From Actinomadura viridilutea (GTDB lineage Bacteria > Actinomycetota > Actinomycetes > Streptosporangiales > Streptosporangiaceae): a stretch of DNA of 64,000 nt. The translations under genes and the position numbers were made by a program. The DNA is taken from assembly GCA_003001795.1 (NCBI GenBank), contig PVNI01000002.1, forward strand, positions 525,389-589,388. Direction: 5' to 3'. The notes beneath the pieces were generated by a model. That model was not told where the DNA came from and made no database searches. It worked only from the letters and a program-made list of their open reading frames with translations. This document shows positions 18,209-27,340 of the stretch, one piece after another; within the stretch, counting starts at the first letter, position 1, and each line of letters begins with the position of its first letter.

Positions 18209-20359
18209 TCAGGTCCGAGAGGCGTCCTCCTCGGCGCCGGCGGAGCCGGACTCCTCGGCTCGGCGTCCCCGCCCGCCCTGGCGGGCCCGCCGGTCGCGTT
18301 CGGCCAGCATGGCGAGCCGGGCGTTGTAGGCGGCCAGCTCGTCGTCCTCGTCCACCGACTCGCCGCGCGCGGCGCGTTCGGCGCTGCGCGCGGCGGCGCG
18401 GTCGGCCCTGCGGTCCAGGCGACGCGCCTGCCGCTGGTCGTCCAGGTACCACTGGAACGCCATGACCACCAGCACGAGGAACGTGGGGATCTCGCCGAAG
18501 CCCCACGCGATGCCGCCGCCGGTGTGCTGGTCCTTCAGCAGCGCATCGGCCCACGGCGGGGCGACGGCGGTGTACCAGCCGCGCGCCAGGGGCTCGCCGA
18601 GGTTCATCACCGCCAGACCGAAGAAGGCGTGGAACGGCATCGTGACGAACAGCAGCAGCACCCGCCACGGGTAGCCCAGCCGCCGCGGCGCCGGGTCGAC
18701 GCCGATCAGCACCCAGAAGAACAGCGACCCGGCCAGCAGGAAGTGCACGGTCATCCAGACGTGCCCCAGGTGGTTGCGCATCGCGCCCTGGAACAGCGGC
18801 GTGAAGTACAGCACGAACGTGCTCGCCACGAAGTTCACGGTGGCGACGGCCGGGTGGGTGACGACGGCGGTGTAGCGGCTGTGCAGCAGCGCCGTCAGCC
18901 ATTCGCGCGGCCCCCGGTCGCCGCGGATGCGCGCGGGCCGCAGGGCGCGCAGCGCCAGCGTGACGGGGGCGGCGGCGACCAGGAAGATCGGCGACAGCAT
19001 GGACAGCACCATGTGCTCGACCATGTGCACGCTGAACAGCACCGGCGCGTACCGGGCGACCCCGGTCTGGGTGACGGCGACGATGGTGAGCAGGCCGAGC
19101 AGCCAGGACAGGGTGCGCAGGACCGGCCAGGAGTCGCCGCGGCGGCGCAGCCGCACCACGCCCGCCAGGTAGAGCGCGCCGAGCACGACCACCAGCGCGG
19201 CGAAGAAGAAGTCGAACGTCCACAGCGTCGCCAGCCGCCCCGGCGTGAGCGGCGGGGGGACCGGGAAGCCGAGCAGCACCTCGGCGGGCGTCAGCTCGCC
19301 GGCCGGGGCGGGCGGCGCGGTGCGGGCCAGCGCCACCGCCAGGCCCATGGTGGCGGCCATCACGGCGGCCTCGACGCCGGCCAGCCGGGTCAGCGCCCAG
19401 GGCCGGCCCGCGGCCAGCTCGGGCAGCGTCCTCTTGCGGTGCCACCAGCCGAACCAGCCCAGCGCGGCGAACGCGGCCATCTTGCCGACGGCCAGCCGCC
19501 CGTACTCGCTGCCGAACAGCTCGCCCGGGCCCTGCAGGCGGGCGATGACGTTCACCAGTCCGCTGACCCCCACGGCGACGTAGCACCACAGCGCCATGCG
19601 GCTGAACCGGTCGGCCATGACGTCCAGGCGCGCCCGCCGGGTCAGCCCGTGCGCGGTCAGCACGGCCAGGCCGCCCACCCAGGGGGCGACCGCGACGACG
19701 TGCAGGGCGACGCCGGTGACGGCGACCGAGTGGTTGGCGGCCGACGCGGAGTGGCCGGTCAGCGGGGGCGGCAGCAGCGCGACGCCCGCGACCGCGAGCA
19801 GGCCGAACGCCGCCGCCGGCGTGGTGGTGGTGCGGCCCAGCAGCGCGACGACCACCGCCAGCAGCACCACCAGCATGAGCGCGGTGCCCTGGGAGATCTG
19901 CCCGACGTAGGTGCTCAGCTCGCTGCCGGTCACCACCTCCACGACCGGCCGGCCCAGCACGTCCGCGACGGTGAAGACGAGGGTGGCCGCCGCCGCGGCG
20001 GCCCACGCGGCCGCCGCCCACGACGCGGCGCGCAGGTACTCCAGGGCGTCCCGCGACAGGCGCGGCGTCTCCTTGCGGCCGTCGGACTCCAGGGGCAGCA
20101 GCGCGACGGCGGCGACGAGCGCGCCGACGGTCAGGGCCGCGCCGAGGTCCATCGCCAGCCGCGCGATCGGCAGGCCCCAGCGGGTCGCCGCGCCGGCGTC
20201 GGCGATGCCGGGGATGACCTTCTCCGCCACGGCCCCGCCGAGGACGAGGCCCGCCGTGAGCACGGCGAAGCCCGCGGCCAGGGTCGTGATCCCGAAGCGC
20301 AGGACGGCCGCCGTGCCCGTGCCCTTCTCCGCGGCCGTCGCGGTGCTCTTACTCGCCAC
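18209..20359 (-). CDS. CopD-CtaG fusion, copper/cytochrome oxidase assembly
   Basis: A 716-residue membrane protein joining two families. Residues about 15-350 are CopD-like, a copper-import/resistance membrane domain (VALHVVAVAPWVGGLAVL, SRMALWCYVAVGVSGLVNV). Residues about 380-640 are the CtaG/Caa3_CtaG domain that helps deliver copper to cytochrome c oxidase (FSVHMVEHMVLSMLSPIFL, VWMTVHFLLAGSLFFWVLIG, MPFHAFFGLAVMN; the histidines are likely copper ligands). A charged Arg/Glu-rich tail of about 75 residues ends the protein. It overlaps the small upstream gene by 11 bp, so the two are co-translated. The fusion is common in actinomycetes. Confidence 0.93.
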   Translation of the reverse strand: MASKSTATAAEKGTGTAAVLRFGITTLAAGFAVLTAGLVLGGAVAEKVIPGIADAGAATRWGLPIARLAMDLGAALTVGALVAAVALLPLESDGRKETPRLSRDALEYLRAASWAAAAWAAAAAATLVFTVADVLGRPVVEVVTGSELSTYVGQISQGTALMLVVLLAVVVALLGRTTTTPAAAFGLLAVAGVALLPPPLTGHSASAANHSVAVTGVALHVVAVAPWVGGLAVLTAHGLTRRARLDVMADRFSRMALWCYVAVGVSGLVNVIARLQGPGELFGSEYGRLAVGKMAAFAALGWFGWWHRKRTLPELAAGRPWALTRLAGVEAAVMAATMGLAVALARTAPPAPAGELTPAEVLLGFPVPPPLTPGRLATLWTFDFFFAALVVVLGALYLAGVVRLRRRGDSWPVLRTLSWLLGLLTIVAVTQTGVARYAPVLFSVHMVEHMVLSMLSPIFLVAAAPVTLALRALRPARIRGDRGPREWLTALLHSRYTAVVTHPAVATVNFVASTFVLYFTPLFQGAMRNHLGHVWMTVHFLLAGSLFFWVLIGVDPAPRRLGYPWRVLLLFVTMPFHAFFGLAVMNLGEPLARGWYTAVAPPWADALLKDQHTGGGIAWGFGEIPTFLVLVVMAFQWYLDDQRQARRLDRRADRAAARSAERAARGESVDEDDELAAYNARLAMLAERDRRARQGGRGRRAEESGSAGAEEDASRT

Positions 20360-20672
20360 CGTCCACCGATCCGTCGTCTCGGGGCCCCGCGGTCCGCCCC
20401 GCGTTCTGCCCGCGCTCCCAGTCGCGCTTGGCGCGGAACACCATCGCCATGCCGATGCCGATCCCGATGACCAGCCCGATCAAGATCATGAGCCAGGGGA
20501 CGCCGCCCTGCCCGCCGTCGCCCGCCGCGGCGGAGGCGGCGGCGCGACCGGGCGGCGGCGCCGGGGTGCGGGCGGACGCGGGCGCCGCGAGCAGCCCCGC
20601 GGACGCCGCGGCCGAGATCATGACGACGCCGAGCAGGCGGCAGGTCGCGCGACGCAGCACGCTGATGTTCAT
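20349..20672 (-). CDS. Small secreted or membrane protein before CopD-CtaG
   Basis: 107 residues: a signal peptide (CRLLGVVMISAAASAGLLAAPASA), a Pro/Ala-rich stretch, one membrane helix (PWLMILIGLVIGIGIGMAM) and a short basic then acidic tail. The size and place are those of a CopC partner, but the copper-binding His/Met of CopC are missing. The stop overlaps the CopD-CtaG start region by 11 bp, so it probably belongs to the same copper or oxidase assembly unit. Function unknown. Confidence 0.7.
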   Translation of the reverse strand: MNISVLRRATCRLLGVVMISAAASAGLLAAPASARTPAPPPGRAAASAAAGDGGQGGVPWLMILIGLVIGIGIGMAMVFRAKRDWERGQNAGRTAGPRDDGSVDGGE

Positions 20673-20747
20673 GAGCGGCCGGGATTCTCCAGGAGGTCCG
20701 ATGTCTGCCTCAACCCTACTGACGGTCCGCCGAGGCCGCGCCGGGGG

Positions 20748-22403
20748 TCACAGTGCGGCGAGGACGTGGGCGCGTCCGTGGGCGGCGAACTGCTCGAGCA
20801 GCGCCGCGGCGTCCGCCTCCTCCAGGGGGCGGTAGGCGAGGTCGCGGCCCGGGCGCCACCAGACCGGGTCGCCGGTCCGCCAGTGCGCGCGGCGCAGCGG
20901 GCGCTTGTCGACCTTGCCGGTGGCGGTCAGCGGCATGGACGGCACCACGCGGACGAACCGCGGGGCCCACTTGGTGCCCAGGTCGGGCTGCGCCGCCAGG
21001 AACCCGGCGAACGCCTCCGGGTCGAACGGCCGTCCGTCCAGCTCCAGCGCCGCCATCGCCTGGTCGCCGGTGCGCGGGTCGGGGACCGGGTAGACCGCGC
21101 ACATCACGACGGGCTCCCAGCGGGACAGGATGCGTTCGACGGGCGCTGCGGCGAAGTTCTCGCCGTCCACGCGCAGCCGGTCGGCGCCGCGCCCGGCGAA
21201 GTGGAAGAAGCCGTCGGCGTCGCGGTAGCCGAAGTCGCCGCTCCAGTACATGCCGTCGCGGACGCGTTCGGCGTCGGCCTCCGGGTCGTTGTAGTAGCCC
21301 TCGAACGCGGCGGCCGCGTTGCGCCCGACGATCTCGCCGATGGCCTCGTCGGCGTTGAGCAGCGCGCCGTCGGGCCCGAAGCGGGCGCGCGGGCATTCGG
21401 CGCCGGTGCGCGGGTCGAGGATCGCCACGTCGAGCCCGGGCGGCGGGACGCCGAGGGCGCCCGGGGGCGCGTCGGGCGTGCGGCGCAGGGAGACGGCGCC
21501 CTCGCTCGACCCGTACCCCTCGATGATCCGGCAGCCGAAGCGTTCGGCGAACCGGCTCATGTCCCGAGGGGACGCCTCGGTGCCGAACGCGGTCTCCAGC
21601 GGGTTGTCGGCGTCGTCGGGCCGCGGCGGGGTGGCGAGGATGTAGGCCAGGGCGCGGCCGACGTAGTTGAAGTACGTGACGCCGTAGCGGCGCACGTCGG
21701 CCAGGAACCCGGAGGCGGAGAACCGGCGGCGCAGCGCGATCGTGGCGCCGGCGTGCACGGCCATCGCCGCGTTCGCCATGATCGCGTTGCCGTGGAACAG
21801 CGGCATCGCGCAGTACGCGACCGACTCGCGGCGAAGGCCCATCATGGCCGACTGCCGCGCGATGTCCGCCAGTCTGCCCTGGCTGCAGATCACCGCCTTG
21901 GGCCGCCCGGTGGAGCCGGACGTGAACAGCAGGAGCAGCCGGTCGCGCGGCGCGACGTGGACGGGTTCGGGGTCTCCGTCGGGCAGCGCGTCCCGGTAGG
22001 CGGGGTCGTCCACGCGGAGCACGGGTCCGCGCCACAGCCCCTCCAGGAGCGGGGCGTGGGCGGAGTCGGTGACGATCAGGTCGCAGTCGGTGTGGCGGAT
22101 GTCGGCGGCGAGCTCGGCGCCGCGCCGCGTCGGGTTGACGCCGACCAGAGTGGCCCCCGAGAGCGCCGCCGCGCCGAGCCAGAACACGTACTCGGGCACG
22201 TTGTCCAGCAGGACGCCCACGTGCACGGGACGGCTCCCCGGGCGGCCGCCCGGGGACGGATGCAGGTCGCGCAGCATCCGCGCCCGGGCGCCCGCGGCCC
22301 GCACGGTCTCGACCCAGGTGTACGACTCGTCCTCGAAACGCAGGCCGACGCGGTCGTCGGCGGCGCGGTCCATCAGCAGTTCCGCGAACGTCGCCCTCGC
22401 CAC
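20748..22403 (-). CDS. Fatty acid-CoA ligase (FadD17-like)
   Basis: A 551-residue AMP-forming acyl-CoA ligase. The ATP-binding P-loop is LLLFTSGSTGRPKAVI (about 165-180), followed by EGYGSSEG, YWSGDFGYRDADGFFHFAGR and a C-terminal TGKVDKR with the catalytic lysine. Compared with the family it looks closest to mycobacterial FadD17, which activates long-chain or steroid side-chain acids; the substrate is not proven. GTG 22403 has no ribosome binding site and lies just below a promoter whose palindrome suggests repression by a TetR-type regulator. No beta-oxidation gene is adjacent. Confidence 0.9.
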   Translation of the reverse strand: MARATFAELLMDRAADDRVGLRFEDESYTWVETVRAAGARARMLRDLHPSPGGRPGSRPVHVGVLLDNVPEYVFWLGAAALSGATLVGVNPTRRGAELAADIRHTDCDLIVTDSAHAPLLEGLWRGPVLRVDDPAYRDALPDGDPEPVHVAPRDRLLLLFTSGSTGRPKAVICSQGRLADIARQSAMMGLRRESVAYCAMPLFHGNAIMANAAMAVHAGATIALRRRFSASGFLADVRRYGVTYFNYVGRALAYILATPPRPDDADNPLETAFGTEASPRDMSRFAERFGCRIIEGYGSSEGAVSLRRTPDAPPGALGVPPPGLDVAILDPRTGAECPRARFGPDGALLNADEAIGEIVGRNAAAAFEGYYNDPEADAERVRDGMYWSGDFGYRDADGFFHFAGRGADRLRVDGENFAAAPVERILSRWEPVVMCAVYPVPDPRTGDQAMAALELDGRPFDPEAFAGFLAAQPDLGTKWAPRFVRVVPSMPLTATGKVDKRPLRRAHWRTGDPVWWRPGRDLAYRPLEEADAAALLEQFAAHGRAHVLAAL

Positions 22404-22417
22404 GCCGCGAGCGTGAC

Positions 22418-22435
22418 ACCAAGCGGTTGCTTGGT
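22418..22435 (-). promoter_or_regulatory. TetR-type operator over the acyl-CoA ligase promoter
   Basis: ACCAAGC-ggtt-GCTTGGT is a perfect 7-bp inverted repeat with a 4-bp spacer, ending 15 bp before the GTG at 22403. On the minus strand TTGACC (22439-22434) overlaps it as a likely -35 box. The sequence resembles CAAG-nn-CTTG sites of actinobacterial lipid-catabolism TetR repressors such as KstR2. Confidence 0.6.
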
Positions 22436-22466
22436 CAAGGTCGTGCGGCCGGTCGAAGGAGCGGCG

Positions 22467-23744
22467 TCAGCAGTCGCAGCAGCAGCAGTCGCAGGAGCCG
22501 TCGCAGCCGCAGTCGTCGCAATGCCGCGTGCACCAGCAGCGGTCGGAGCAGGGCTTGCCGTGGTACTTGCTCCACTTGGGCTGGTAGACGCCGCAGGTGA
22601 GGCACACGAGCGTTCCGGTGAAGCACGGGATCGGGAATCCGGGGCGCTGGGGACGGCCCTTCCCGCCGAACATGCCGCCGTCGTACATGCCGCCGTCGTA
22701 CATGCCGCCGCCGAAGCCCCCGCCGCCGTCGACGGGCGGGTAGTCGCCGCCTCCGCGACCGCCCCCGTGAGCGCCTCCGTGACCGCCGTGACCGCCGTGC
22801 CCGCCGGGCGGCGGGGGCGGCGGGTAACCGCCTTGCGGCGGGTACGGGCCCTGCGGAGGGTAGGGGCCGTGGGGCCCGTGGCCGCCCGGCGGATAGGCGT
22901 TGAAGACGCGCTCGATCGAACGCCGCACCTCCCGGTCGAGCAGGGCCCGCACCAGGCGGCGGTCCTCCATCTCCGCATCGGCCAGCGCCAGCCGCAGTCC
23001 GTGCGCCGCCTCCTCGCACAGGCGGCGCGCCTCGGCCGCGTCGGTGCCGGTGGCGACCAGCGGGTTGTAGGCGCCCGTGGCCAGGTCGTCCGCCAGGTCC
23101 TCCACCGCGTCCAGCAGGTGCGCGATGCGGCCGAAGAAGCGGCCCGCCTCCGCGAGCGCCTCGGCGTTGCGCTCCCGCCCGGCCAGCACGGCGGTGTGGG
23201 CGAACACCGCCGCCACGGCCGCCTCGGTCGGCTCGGTCAGCTCCAGCAGGCTCAGCCCGCCGACCGCCTCCAGCTCCGACTGCCGCGCCACCGCATCGCG
23301 CAGCACCGCGGGATCGAACCCCACCGCGGCGCCGGTGCGCGTCCCGGCGGCGTCCCACCGGTCGGCCATCCTCGCGGCGGCCGCGGCGACCAGGCGGCGC
23401 GCGTACGGGCCGTCGCCGTCGGCCACGTGGTCGCGGGCCTTCCCGGCGGCCAGCAGCAGCGACGCGGCGGCGGCCAGCCGCGCGCCCTCCGCCCGCGCCG
23501 CCACCACCTCGGCGCCGCGCATCCCCCGCAGCGCGCACGGCCCGGCCTTGCGGCGCGGCGAGCGCTCCGGCCGCTGCGCCTCCACCAGCACCGACACCAG
23601 GACCCCGTCGTAGTTGGCGGCCAGCCGCGCGGCCTGCCCGTGCTCGGCGCGGAGCGTCAGGCAGAGCCCGCACAGATGCGCCGTCCAGTCCTTGAACAGC
23701 GGCCCGCACAGCACATGCCGGCACGGCCGCACGACACCGAACAC
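22467..23744 (-). CDS. DUF5685-type protein with Cys-rich C-terminus
   Basis: A 425-residue protein. Residues 1-285 are helical and match the actinobacterial DUF5685 type: MFGVVRPCRHVLCG at the start, CGLCLTLRAEHG, and EDLADDLATGAYNPL, whose acidic pattern recalls isoprenoid-synthase-like folds. A Gly/Pro/Tyr/His-rich low-complexity linker (about 288-370) leads to a tail with 15 or so cysteines, ending CDDCGCDGSCDCCCCDC, which probably binds zinc, copper or iron-sulfur centres. The start GTG 23744 has a GGGAGGG box. Biochemical function unknown; the tail looks metallothionein-like. Confidence 0.85.
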   Translation of the reverse strand: MFGVVRPCRHVLCGPLFKDWTAHLCGLCLTLRAEHGQAARLAANYDGVLVSVLVEAQRPERSPRRKAGPCALRGMRGAEVVAARAEGARLAAAASLLLAAGKARDHVADGDGPYARRLVAAAAARMADRWDAAGTRTGAAVGFDPAVLRDAVARQSELEAVGGLSLLELTEPTEAAVAAVFAHTAVLAGRERNAEALAEAGRFFGRIAHLLDAVEDLADDLATGAYNPLVATGTDAAEARRLCEEAAHGLRLALADAEMEDRRLVRALLDREVRRSIERVFNAYPPGGHGPHGPYPPQGPYPPQGGYPPPPPPGGHGGHGGHGGAHGGGRGGGDYPPVDGGGGFGGGMYDGGMYDGGMFGGKGRPQRPGFPIPCFTGTLVCLTCGVYQPKWSKYHGKPCSDRCWCTRHCDDCGCDGSCDCCCCDC

Positions 23745-23860
23745 GCTCGGCGCCCTCCCCCACTCGATGGACCGCGAACAATCTCACGGACGTGATCATC
23801 GAGCGGCCGGTTCCGCCGAACCCGCCCCGTCGGCGGGATCCGCGCGGCGCCCGCCGGAGG

Positions 23861-25159
23861 CTAGACGCCGGCGCAGGCCAGCGCCCGCCGGTAGGCGGCC
23901 AGGCGCGACTCCTCGGCGGCGCCCGTCTCGGCGAGCAGCTCGGCCAGGTCGAACCAGGTCTGGGCGGCGACCCGGGACGACTCCATCTCCTCCAGATGGG
24001 TGGCGGCGGTCGTCAGCACCTCGACGGCGCGGTCGCGGCGGTCCGTCCGCACCAGCGCCTCGCCCAGCACGGTCAGCGCCCCGGCGGCCGCCCGGCGCGG
24101 GGCGTCCCCGAGCAGGTCCAGCGCCTCCTCGGCCAGCGCCACCGCCTCGGCGGGGCGGCCCAGCGCGATCTCGGCGCGGGCCAGCTCGGTCAGGCACCAC
24201 GCCACGTCGATCTCCCCGGCGGCGCTGGTGTTGATCTCGCTGCGGACCCGGCCGAGCAGCTCGCGGGCCTCCTCGGCCCGCTCGGGCCGGGCGCGCAGCA
24301 GCAGGCTGGCGTACACCACGCGCAGCCGGTTCAGGTTGCGCGGGTCCTCGTCCTCGCCCGCCAGCAGCAGCGCCCGCTCGGCCAGCGACACGCCCTCCTC
24401 GTAGTCGCCGCGCACCTCCGCGACGTAGGCCGCCTCCCAGCAGGCGGCCATGCGGGCGCGCGGGCTGCCGACGCGCTCGGCGCGCTCGACGAGCTGGGCG
24501 GCCAGCTGGCGGGCCCGCACCAGGTCGCCGCGCTGGATGAACGCCGCCAGCAGCGTGGCGCCCAGGTGCACGGCCGCGTCGGTGGTGTCGTGCCCGCTGG
24601 CGGCGAGCCGGCGCAGCGCGTCCTCGGCGACCTGCACGCTCGCGCTGATGTCGCCGCGTTCGCGCAGGCAGCGGCTCAGGGCCACGTGCACCCGGGCCCA
24701 GTGGTCCAGGTCGGCCTCGGGGTTGGCCTCCTCGGTCAGCTCGCGCAGGCCCGCGATGGCCGCCTCCAGGTCGCCCGACGCCTCCAGGGCCAGCGCGTGG
24801 CCCCAGCGGGCCTGGTGCAGCATCTCCGGCAGGGCGACGGCGTCGGCGTTGGCCAGCACCTCGGCGAAGCGGGCGCGGGCCTCGGCGGGCGCGCCGTTCT
24901 GCAGCGCGATCTCGGCGTAGTCGAGGGTGACGCGCAGCTCGTCGACGACGTCCTCGCTGACGCCGCTGACCAGGTAGGTCGGAGAGCAGTTCAGCTTGGC
25001 GGCCAGCAGCTCGATGACGCTGGGCGCGGGGACCCGTTTGTCGCTCTCGATCAGAGAGATGTAGCTGTCGGACAGCTCCGGGAACGCGAGCTGGGCCTGG
25101 CTGATGCCCTGCCGGATGCGCAGCGCCCGGATGCGCTGCCCCAGTGTCTCCCGCTCCAT
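23861..25159 (-). CDS. XRE-family regulator with TPR-like repeats
   Basis: A 432-residue transcription factor. Residues 5-65 form a lambda-repressor helix-turn-helix (LGQRIRALRIRQGISQAQLA, SDSYISLIESDKRVP). The rest is a run of helical tetratricopeptide-like repeats (for example EARARFAEVLANADA, AIAGLRELTEEANPEADLD), as in SARP-related and peptide-binding XRE regulators of Streptomyces. It is divergent from the hydroxyisourate hydrolase gene, with repeated GCATCTTG sequences in between, so it may control itself and the purine genes; that link is inference. Confidence 0.9.
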   Translation of the reverse strand: MERETLGQRIRALRIRQGISQAQLAFPELSDSYISLIESDKRVPAPSVIELLAAKLNCSPTYLVSGVSEDVVDELRVTLDYAEIALQNGAPAEARARFAEVLANADAVALPEMLHQARWGHALALEASGDLEAAIAGLRELTEEANPEADLDHWARVHVALSRCLRERGDISASVQVAEDALRRLAASGHDTTDAAVHLGATLLAAFIQRGDLVRARQLAAQLVERAERVGSPRARMAACWEAAYVAEVRGDYEEGVSLAERALLLAGEDEDPRNLNRLRVVYASLLLRARPERAEEARELLGRVRSEINTSAAGEIDVAWCLTELARAEIALGRPAEAVALAEEALDLLGDAPRRAAAGALTVLGEALVRTDRRDRAVEVLTTAATHLEEMESSRVAAQTWFDLAELLAETGAAEESRLAAYRRALACAGV

Positions 25160-25264
25160 CGCAACACCACCGCCTAGTCTCCAACCGCAGAGGTCTCACC
25201 GGAAGACCCGCACCAGGGCAGGGTATAGGGCGAGACCCGTACGGCGCTGCCGCTCTTTTGCAGT

Positions 25265-25299
25265 GCATCTTGCGGCGCATCTTGTGGAATTGCCATCTG
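25265..25299. promoter_or_regulatory. Direct repeats between XRE gene and uraH
   Basis: GCATCTTG occurs at 25265-25272 and again at 25277-25284, 12 bp apart (about one helical turn), and a weaker GCCATCTG lies at 25292-25299. The site is 35 to 70 bp before uraH in the divergent promoter region, so it may bind a regulator. Confidence 0.35.
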
Positions 25300-25333
25300 G
25301 GAACGCTCCACCCGTGTCCGGTATTACGGGGGC

Positions 25334-25666
25334 ATGAGTGTGAGCACGCATGTCCTCGACACCACGCGAGGCCGTCCCGCGGCGGGGGTCCCCGTCCGAC
25401 TCGACCACTATGAGGGCGACACCTGGCGGCCGCTCGCCGAGGCGGTCACCGACGGCGACGGACGCTGGGCCGCCCCGCCGGACGCGGGGTCGGTCGACGG
25501 CACCTACCGGCTGCGCTTCGGCACCGGCCCCTACTTCGCCGAACGCGGCGAGACCTGCTTCTACCCCGAGGTGTGCGTGATCTTCACGATCGCCGACGCG
25601 GGCCGGCACCACCACGTCCCGCTGCTGCTCAGCCCGTACGGCTACAGCACCTACCGGGGAAGCTGA
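25334..25666 (+). CDS. uraH: 5-Hydroxyisourate hydrolase
   Basis: Hydrolyses 5-hydroxyisourate, the product of uricase, on the way to allantoin. The 110-residue transthyretin-like protein has the N-terminal STHVLDTTRGRPAAGVPV with the catalytic His, a central RLRFGTGPYF, HHHVPLLLSPYGYSTYRGS at the end, and the signature C-terminal YRGS. No uricase or OHCU decarboxylase is in the window, but a purine permease and glycerate kinase follow on the same strand, giving a uric-acid/ureide catabolism group. Confidence 0.95.
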   Translation: MSVSTHVLDTTRGRPAAGVPVRLDHYEGDTWRPLAEAVTDGDGRWAAPPDAGSVDGTYRLRFGTGPYFAERGETCFYPEVCVIFTIADAGRHHHVPLLLSPYGYSTYRGS

Positions 25667-25813
25667 GGCCTCGCCCGCCGAGCGGCGGCCCTACCAGGAG
25701 AAACAGGGACAGCCGCGAACAATTACCCTGTGGCCCGCGGTCTCGCGTCCGCGCCCGCGGGCCGGCACCGCACCCTTCCCATCGTCCGTCCCCCTGAATC
25801 GGAGCGCGCGCTG

Positions 25814-27286
25814 ATGTCGCACGTCAACACAGGCGGGCCCGGCACGCCGTCCGCCGGCGCCACCGGGCCGTCCGACACCCCGCCGTCCCCCCGCGGCGCC
25901 CTCGACCGCTTCTTCGAGCTGTCGGCGCGCGGGACGACCGTGCCGCGCGAACTGCGCGGCGGCGTCACCACGTTCTTCGCGATGGCCTACATCATCGTGC
26001 TGAACCCGCTCATCCTGGGCGGGGCGAAGGACGTCACCGGCGCCACCCTGTCGATCCCGCAGCTGACCAGCATGACCGCGCTGTCCGCGGCGATCGCCAC
26101 GGTGATCATGGGCCTGGTCGGCAACGCGCCGCTGGCGCTGGCCGCGGGCCTGGGCATCAACGCGGTGGTGGCCTTCCAGGCCGCGCCGGTGATGACCTGG
26201 GAGCAGGCCATGGGCCTGGTGGTGCTGGAAGGCGTGATCATCGTGCTGCTGGCGGTGACCGGCGTGCGCGAGGCGATCATGAATGCGATCCCGCTGGCGC
26301 TCAAGCACGCCATCGCGGTCGGCATCGGCGCGTTCATCGCGCTGGTCGGCCTGGTGGACGCCAAGTTCGTCAGCTCCCAGGCGGGCAGCCCCCCGCTGTC
26401 GCTCGGCACCGGCGGGCGGCTGACCGGCTGGCCGGCGGTGGTGTTCGCGTTCGCGCTGCTGGTGATGATCGTGCTGTACGTGCGCAAGGTGCCCGGCGCC
26501 ATCCTCATCGGCATCGTCGCCGCGACCGTGCTGGCGGTCATCATCGAGGCGGCGGCCGACGTCCCCAAGGACGCCTGGGGCCTGGTCGTCCCGACGGTCC
26601 CCGACCGGCTGTTCGCCGCCCCGGACTTCTCCCTGTTCGGGCGGATCGACGTGTTCGGCGGGTTCGGCCGCGCCGGGTTCGTCACCGCGCTGGTGGTGCT
26701 GTTCACGCTGGTGCTGTCGGGGTTCTTCGACGCGATGGGCACCATCCTCGGCATCAGCGACGAGGCGGGCCTGGTCACCGAGCGCGGCGAGGTCCCGCGG
26801 CTGGGCCGCATCCTGTCGGTGGACGGCCTGTCGGCCGCGCTGGGCGGCGTGACCAGCTCGTCCGCCAACACCGTCTACGTGGAGTCGGCGGCGGGCGTCG
26901 GCGAGGGCGCCCGCACCGGCCTGGCCAACCTGGCGACCGGGGCGCTGTTCGCGGTGACGCTGTTCCTGACGCCGCTGGCGGCCACCGTGCCGTCCCAGGC
27001 CGCCGCGCCCGCCCTGGTGCTCGTCGGCGCGCTGATGATGACGCAGGTCGCCAAGCTGGACTGGGACGACCTGGACGTCGCGATCCCGGCGTTCCTCACC
27101 ATCGTGTTCATGCCGTTCACCTTCTCCATCACCAACGGCGTCGGCGCCGGCATCGTCGCCTACACGGTGGTGAAGGCGGCTCGCGGCCGCTGGCGGGAGG
27201 CGGGCTGGCTGCTCCCGGTCATCTCGGTCGTCTTCCTTCTGTATTTCGGTTTGGACGTCGTGGAGCGGCTTCTGGGTGTCAAATAG
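25814..27286 (+). CDS. AzgA-type NCS2 purine permease
   Basis: A 490-residue inner-membrane purine transporter with about 12-13 helices. Marks of the AzgA (adenine/guanine/hypoxanthine) branch are GGVTTFFAMAYIIVLNP, LALAAGLGINAVVAFQ, and GGVTSSSANTVYVESAAGV, which carries substrate- and proton-coupling residues. ATG 25814 has GGAG 10 nt upstream; an in-frame GTG at 25730 has no ribosome binding site. Its place after uraH suggests uptake of purines for catabolism. About 150 bp separate it from uraH, so it may have its own promoter. Confidence 0.93.
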   Translation: MSHVNTGGPGTPSAGATGPSDTPPSPRGALDRFFELSARGTTVPRELRGGVTTFFAMAYIIVLNPLILGGAKDVTGATLSIPQLTSMTALSAAIATVIMGLVGNAPLALAAGLGINAVVAFQAAPVMTWEQAMGLVVLEGVIIVLLAVTGVREAIMNAIPLALKHAIAVGIGAFIALVGLVDAKFVSSQAGSPPLSLGTGGRLTGWPAVVFAFALLVMIVLYVRKVPGAILIGIVAATVLAVIIEAAADVPKDAWGLVVPTVPDRLFAAPDFSLFGRIDVFGGFGRAGFVTALVVLFTLVLSGFFDAMGTILGISDEAGLVTERGEVPRLGRILSVDGLSAALGGVTSSSANTVYVESAAGVGEGARTGLANLATGALFAVTLFLTPLAATVPSQAAAPALVLVGALMMTQVAKLDWDDLDVAIPAFLTIVFMPFTFSITNGVGAGIVAYTVVKAARGRWREAGWLLPVISVVFLLYFGLDVVERLLGVK

Positions 27287-27340
27287 TTCCCTATGGCATA
27301 AGCATTAGGTAGGGCTTCACCGAACCCCGGTGCGAAAGGC

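Noticed and set aside
17234..20470. A 1078-codon plus-strand frame opposite the CopD-CtaG gene
   Set aside because: It is antisense to genes with clear families, is dominated by Gln/His/Arg/Gly, and has no start signals.
19911..23795. A 1294-codon plus-strand frame opposite the acyl-CoA ligase and DUF5685-type genes
   Set aside because: Composition is that of an antisense shadow; the opposite strand encodes recognisable proteins with ribosome binding sites.
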